DNA of 16,591 nucleotides from Chitinophagaceae bacterium (GTDB lineage Bacteria; Bacteroidota; Bacteroidia; Chitinophagales; Chitinophagaceae): assembly GCA_013205585.1 (NCBI GenBank), contig JABMML010000218.1, forward strand, positions 1 through 16,591, given 5' to 3'. Shown piece by piece: positions 15,199 through 16,591 of this stretch. Both the position numbers and the translations under genes were made by a program. Each line of letters opens with the position of its first letter. Position 1 is the stretch's first letter. The notes under the pieces were generated by a model. The model did not search any database. It had not been told where the DNA came from and worked only from the letters and a program-made list of their open reading frames with translations.

Positions 15199-15642
15199 TT
15201 ATAAACTATGTATGACAAAACTTACAATGCCCCAAGTACTATACTGTTCTAGTTGGGCCACTTGAATAATACCATATCTTTTATTTTCAGGAACGAGGCT
15301 AATACTATTTTCTTGTATTTGTAACCGGCGTACTAAAAATTCACCATTCAAAACAGCTACGACCACTTTGCCTGAACTAGCGGGCAAGCTTCTGTCTACA
15401 ATTAAAATATCGCCGATATGAATGCCGGCACCTAACATGGCATCGCTGTTGACACGAAAGAAAAAAGTAGCGGGCTTATTGCGAATGAGTTGCTCGTTGA
15501 GGTCAATGCCCCTTTCCATAAAATCATCGGAGGCAGCTCCAAAACCGGTGGCATTGGCTTGTATAATTTGACCCGATTGGTACTGCTTATTAATTTGCTG
15601 GGTGGCAATTCCTTCCCCTGGGTCTCTATCTATAAATGACAT
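15199..15642 (-). CDS. umuD: UmuD-like protein with a degenerate Ser-Lys protease site
   Basis: The product is 147 residues and aligns with E. coli UmuD (139) over nearly its whole length: GIDLNEQLI (45-53) with RIDLNQLLI, GAGIHIGDILIVD (71-83) with GGISDGDLLIVD, and NGEFLVRRLQ (99-108) with DGEFTVKKLQ. In normal UmuD, RecA-stimulated self-cleavage trims the N-terminal arm and activates UmuC. Here the catalytic Ser of GDSM is Ala68 (NSDAM), the catalytic Lys of TVKKL is Arg105 (LVRRL), and the Cys-Gly cleavage bond is Thr32-Gly33 (ATGFGAAS). I checked these codons on the nucleotide sequence (GCC, CGC). The fold-determining segments and frame are intact, so it is not decaying in an obvious way. 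It probably acts as a structural, non-cleavable partner of UmuC. First gene of umuD-umuC; candidate operator at 15668-15682. Confidence 0.85.
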   Translation of the reverse strand: MSFIDRDPGEGIATQQINKQYQSGQIIQANATGFGAASDDFMERGIDLNEQLIRNKPATFFFRVNSDAMLGAGIHIGDILIVDRSLPASSGKVVVAVLNGEFLVRRLQIQENSISLVPENKRYGIIQVAQLEQYSTWGIVSFVIHSL

Positions 15643-15659
15643 AAAACTAAATTTATTAG

Positions 15660-15691
15660 CAATATTAACTAAATAATTTAGTATTTAGTAT
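15660..15691 (-). promoter_or_regulatory. Candidate umuD promoter box and 15-bp palindromic operator
   Basis: ACTAAAT-A-ATTTAGT (15668-15682) is a perfect palindrome 26 bp upstream of the umuD ATG. TTTAGTAT also recurs with a 7-bp step (15677-15684, 15684-15691). On the minus strand TAATATTG (15660-15667), 7 of 8 matches to TAnnTTTG, directly abuts the palindrome. This is where a repressor of an SOS-like operon would bind, but the regulator is unknown and AT-rich palindromes arise by chance more easily. Confidence 0.45.
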
Positions 15692-15805
15692 ATTTATTTG
15701 TACCCTTTTTTTCTGCTATTTATACCCTGTTTTGGAGGGATTATTTTTTATAAGTGGTTTAATGTCAGTACTTTTATTGGGCATAATGCATCAATTTTTT
15801 ACCCC

Positions 15806-16591
15806 ATGGAGGCTATTTTAAAGCATATTGAAAATTTATATAATACAATTCATCCCCATGCTTGGGATCGAATTCAGAAAATACCTCAAAGTGGGGGAGA
15901 CCGTATCTATTTTAGAATTAGTCAAGCAGAGAAATCTTGGATTGCGACTTATAATTTAAATATTAAAGAGAACCAGACCTTTATTTATTTCGCTGAACAT
16001 TTTTATAAAAAGGGAATGCCTGTTCCTAAAATTTTAGCCGTCAATGAATCTTGCAATACTTATTTACAAGAAGATGTAGGTGCGGTTTCTTTATTAGATG
16101 TTTTAGAACAAGAAGGAAAAACAGAATCGGTATTTTTATTATTTCAAAAAAGTTTAACTGCCTTAGCTAAATTGCAAATTGAAGGCGCCAAGGGTTTAGA
16201 TTATTCTAAATGTTTAACCTCTAAGTATTTTGGTAAGCATTCTATTTTAACCGACTTATTATATTACAAATATTATTTCTTAGATACTTTGCAATATGCT
16301 TATGACAAACAAGCTTTAATTGATGAGTTTGAAATATTAAGTGATCAGTTAGCGGTGAGTCATTTTGATAATTTTATGTTCCGTGATTTTCAGAGCAGAA
16401 ATATTATGGTACAAAATGGTGAAGTGTATTTTATAGACTTTCAAGGAGGTATGCAAGGCGGCCTACCTTATGACGTGGCTTCCTTGTTATGGCAAGCGAA
16501 GGCAGGGCTATCTAATGAATGGAAAGAAAAATTATTAGATCATTATATTGCTGAATTACAAAAATTATTGCCTAGCCCTATAGAGGCTGCA
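15806..16591 (+). CDS. AmgK-like sugar kinase, aminoglycoside-phosphotransferase fold, N-terminal part
   Basis: The first 262 residues of a protein running off the right edge. The fold is that of the APH/choline kinase family: GGDRIYFRI (30-38) in the nucleotide loop, YLQEDVG (86-92) at the hinge, FRDFQSRNIMV (192-202) with catalytic D194 and metal-binding N199, and FIDFQGG (209-215) with D211. Phrases such as IPQSGGDRIYFRI, NIKENQTFIYFAEHF and PVPKILAV fit the Bacteroidota proteins in which an AmgK-like kinase for the anomeric position of MurNAc/GlcNAc is fused to a RapZ C-terminal domain, which would lie past the window. The substrate is inferred from family resemblance and not from aminoglycoside resistance. 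The start at 15806 (MEAILKHIENLYN) is the first ATG in frame; the gene is divergent from umuD with 163 bp between them. Confidence 0.8.
   Translation, partial: MEAILKHIENLYNTIHPHAWDRIQKIPQSGGDRIYFRISQAEKSWIATYNLNIKENQTFIYFAEHFYKKGMPVPKILAVNESCNTYLQEDVGAVSLLDVLEQEGKTESVFLLFQKSLTALAKLQIEGAKGLDYSKCLTSKYFGKHSILTDLLYYKYYFLDTLQYAYDKQALIDEFEILSDQLAVSHFDNFMFRDFQSRNIMVQNGEVYFIDFQGGMQGGLPYDVASLLWQAKAGLSNEWKEKLLDHYIAELQKLLPSPIEAA

Noticed and set aside
15806..16591. An aminoglycoside-resistance phosphotransferase
   Set aside because: The fold is shared, but the specific phrases match the AmgK-like cell-wall sugar kinases of Bacteroidota; nothing around it suggests a resistance element.
1..16591. Transposases, integrases, CRISPR arrays, tRNA or rRNA genes
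   Set aside because: None seen on either strand: no regularly spaced repeat array, no cloverleaf-like segments, and no mobile-element proteins among the readable frames.

Overview
The window looks like a piece of a Bacteroidota chromosome, most likely from the Chitinophagia/Sphingobacteriia side. The evidence is the AT-rich, densely packed DNA, A-rich translation starts instead of strong Shine-Dalgarno sequences, and TAnnTTTG-like boxes just upstream of some starts. The gene families also fit: a PorT/SprT-like type IX secretion protein next to UbiE/MenG, BshA for bacillithiol, a DUF5117-type metalloprotease start, and an AmgK-like kinase of the kind often fused to a RapZ domain in this phylum. 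Assignments rest on reading the translations by eye; no database search was run.

Layout. Positions 1-600 hold the start of an exported metalloprotease (minus) and a small lysine-rich histone H1-like protein (minus) with its own terminator. A small CoA-binding protein (plus, 696-1061) converges on a five-gene minus-strand cluster read from 6843 down to 1078: ubiE/menG, porT-like, pyrC, a MutS-domain-V ATPase and a ComM/YifB-type AAA ATPase. The first three are overlapping or nearly touching. Divergent from ubiE is rsgA (6918-7844). Next come a gamma-carbonic-anhydrase-like protein (minus) and a class III aminotransferase (plus), divergent with only 37 bp between them. They are followed by bshA (minus) and an exported M28 peptidase (plus).

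The region 12319-12615 is a non-coding convergent junction with several hairpins, one a clear bidirectional terminator. To its right the minus strand carries umuD-like, umuC and a gene for only the C-terminal half of carbamoyl-phosphate synthase (carB). The last gene (plus, running off the right edge) is the N-terminal part of an AmgK-like sugar kinase.

The most unusual part is 12616-15690. The UmuD-like protein aligns well with UmuD along its length, yet by hand alignment it has Ala in place of the catalytic Ser, Arg in place of the catalytic Lys, and Thr-Gly in place of the Cys/Ala-Gly self-cleavage site. Its partner UmuC looks intact. A perfect 15-bp palindrome sits in the umuD upstream region. 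Immediately downstream, carB exists only as its second synthetase half, opening exactly at the interdomain linker, with no first half in the window. Together these suggest a translesion polymerase with a non-cleavable UmuD partner, beside a split pyrimidine/arginine biosynthesis gene.
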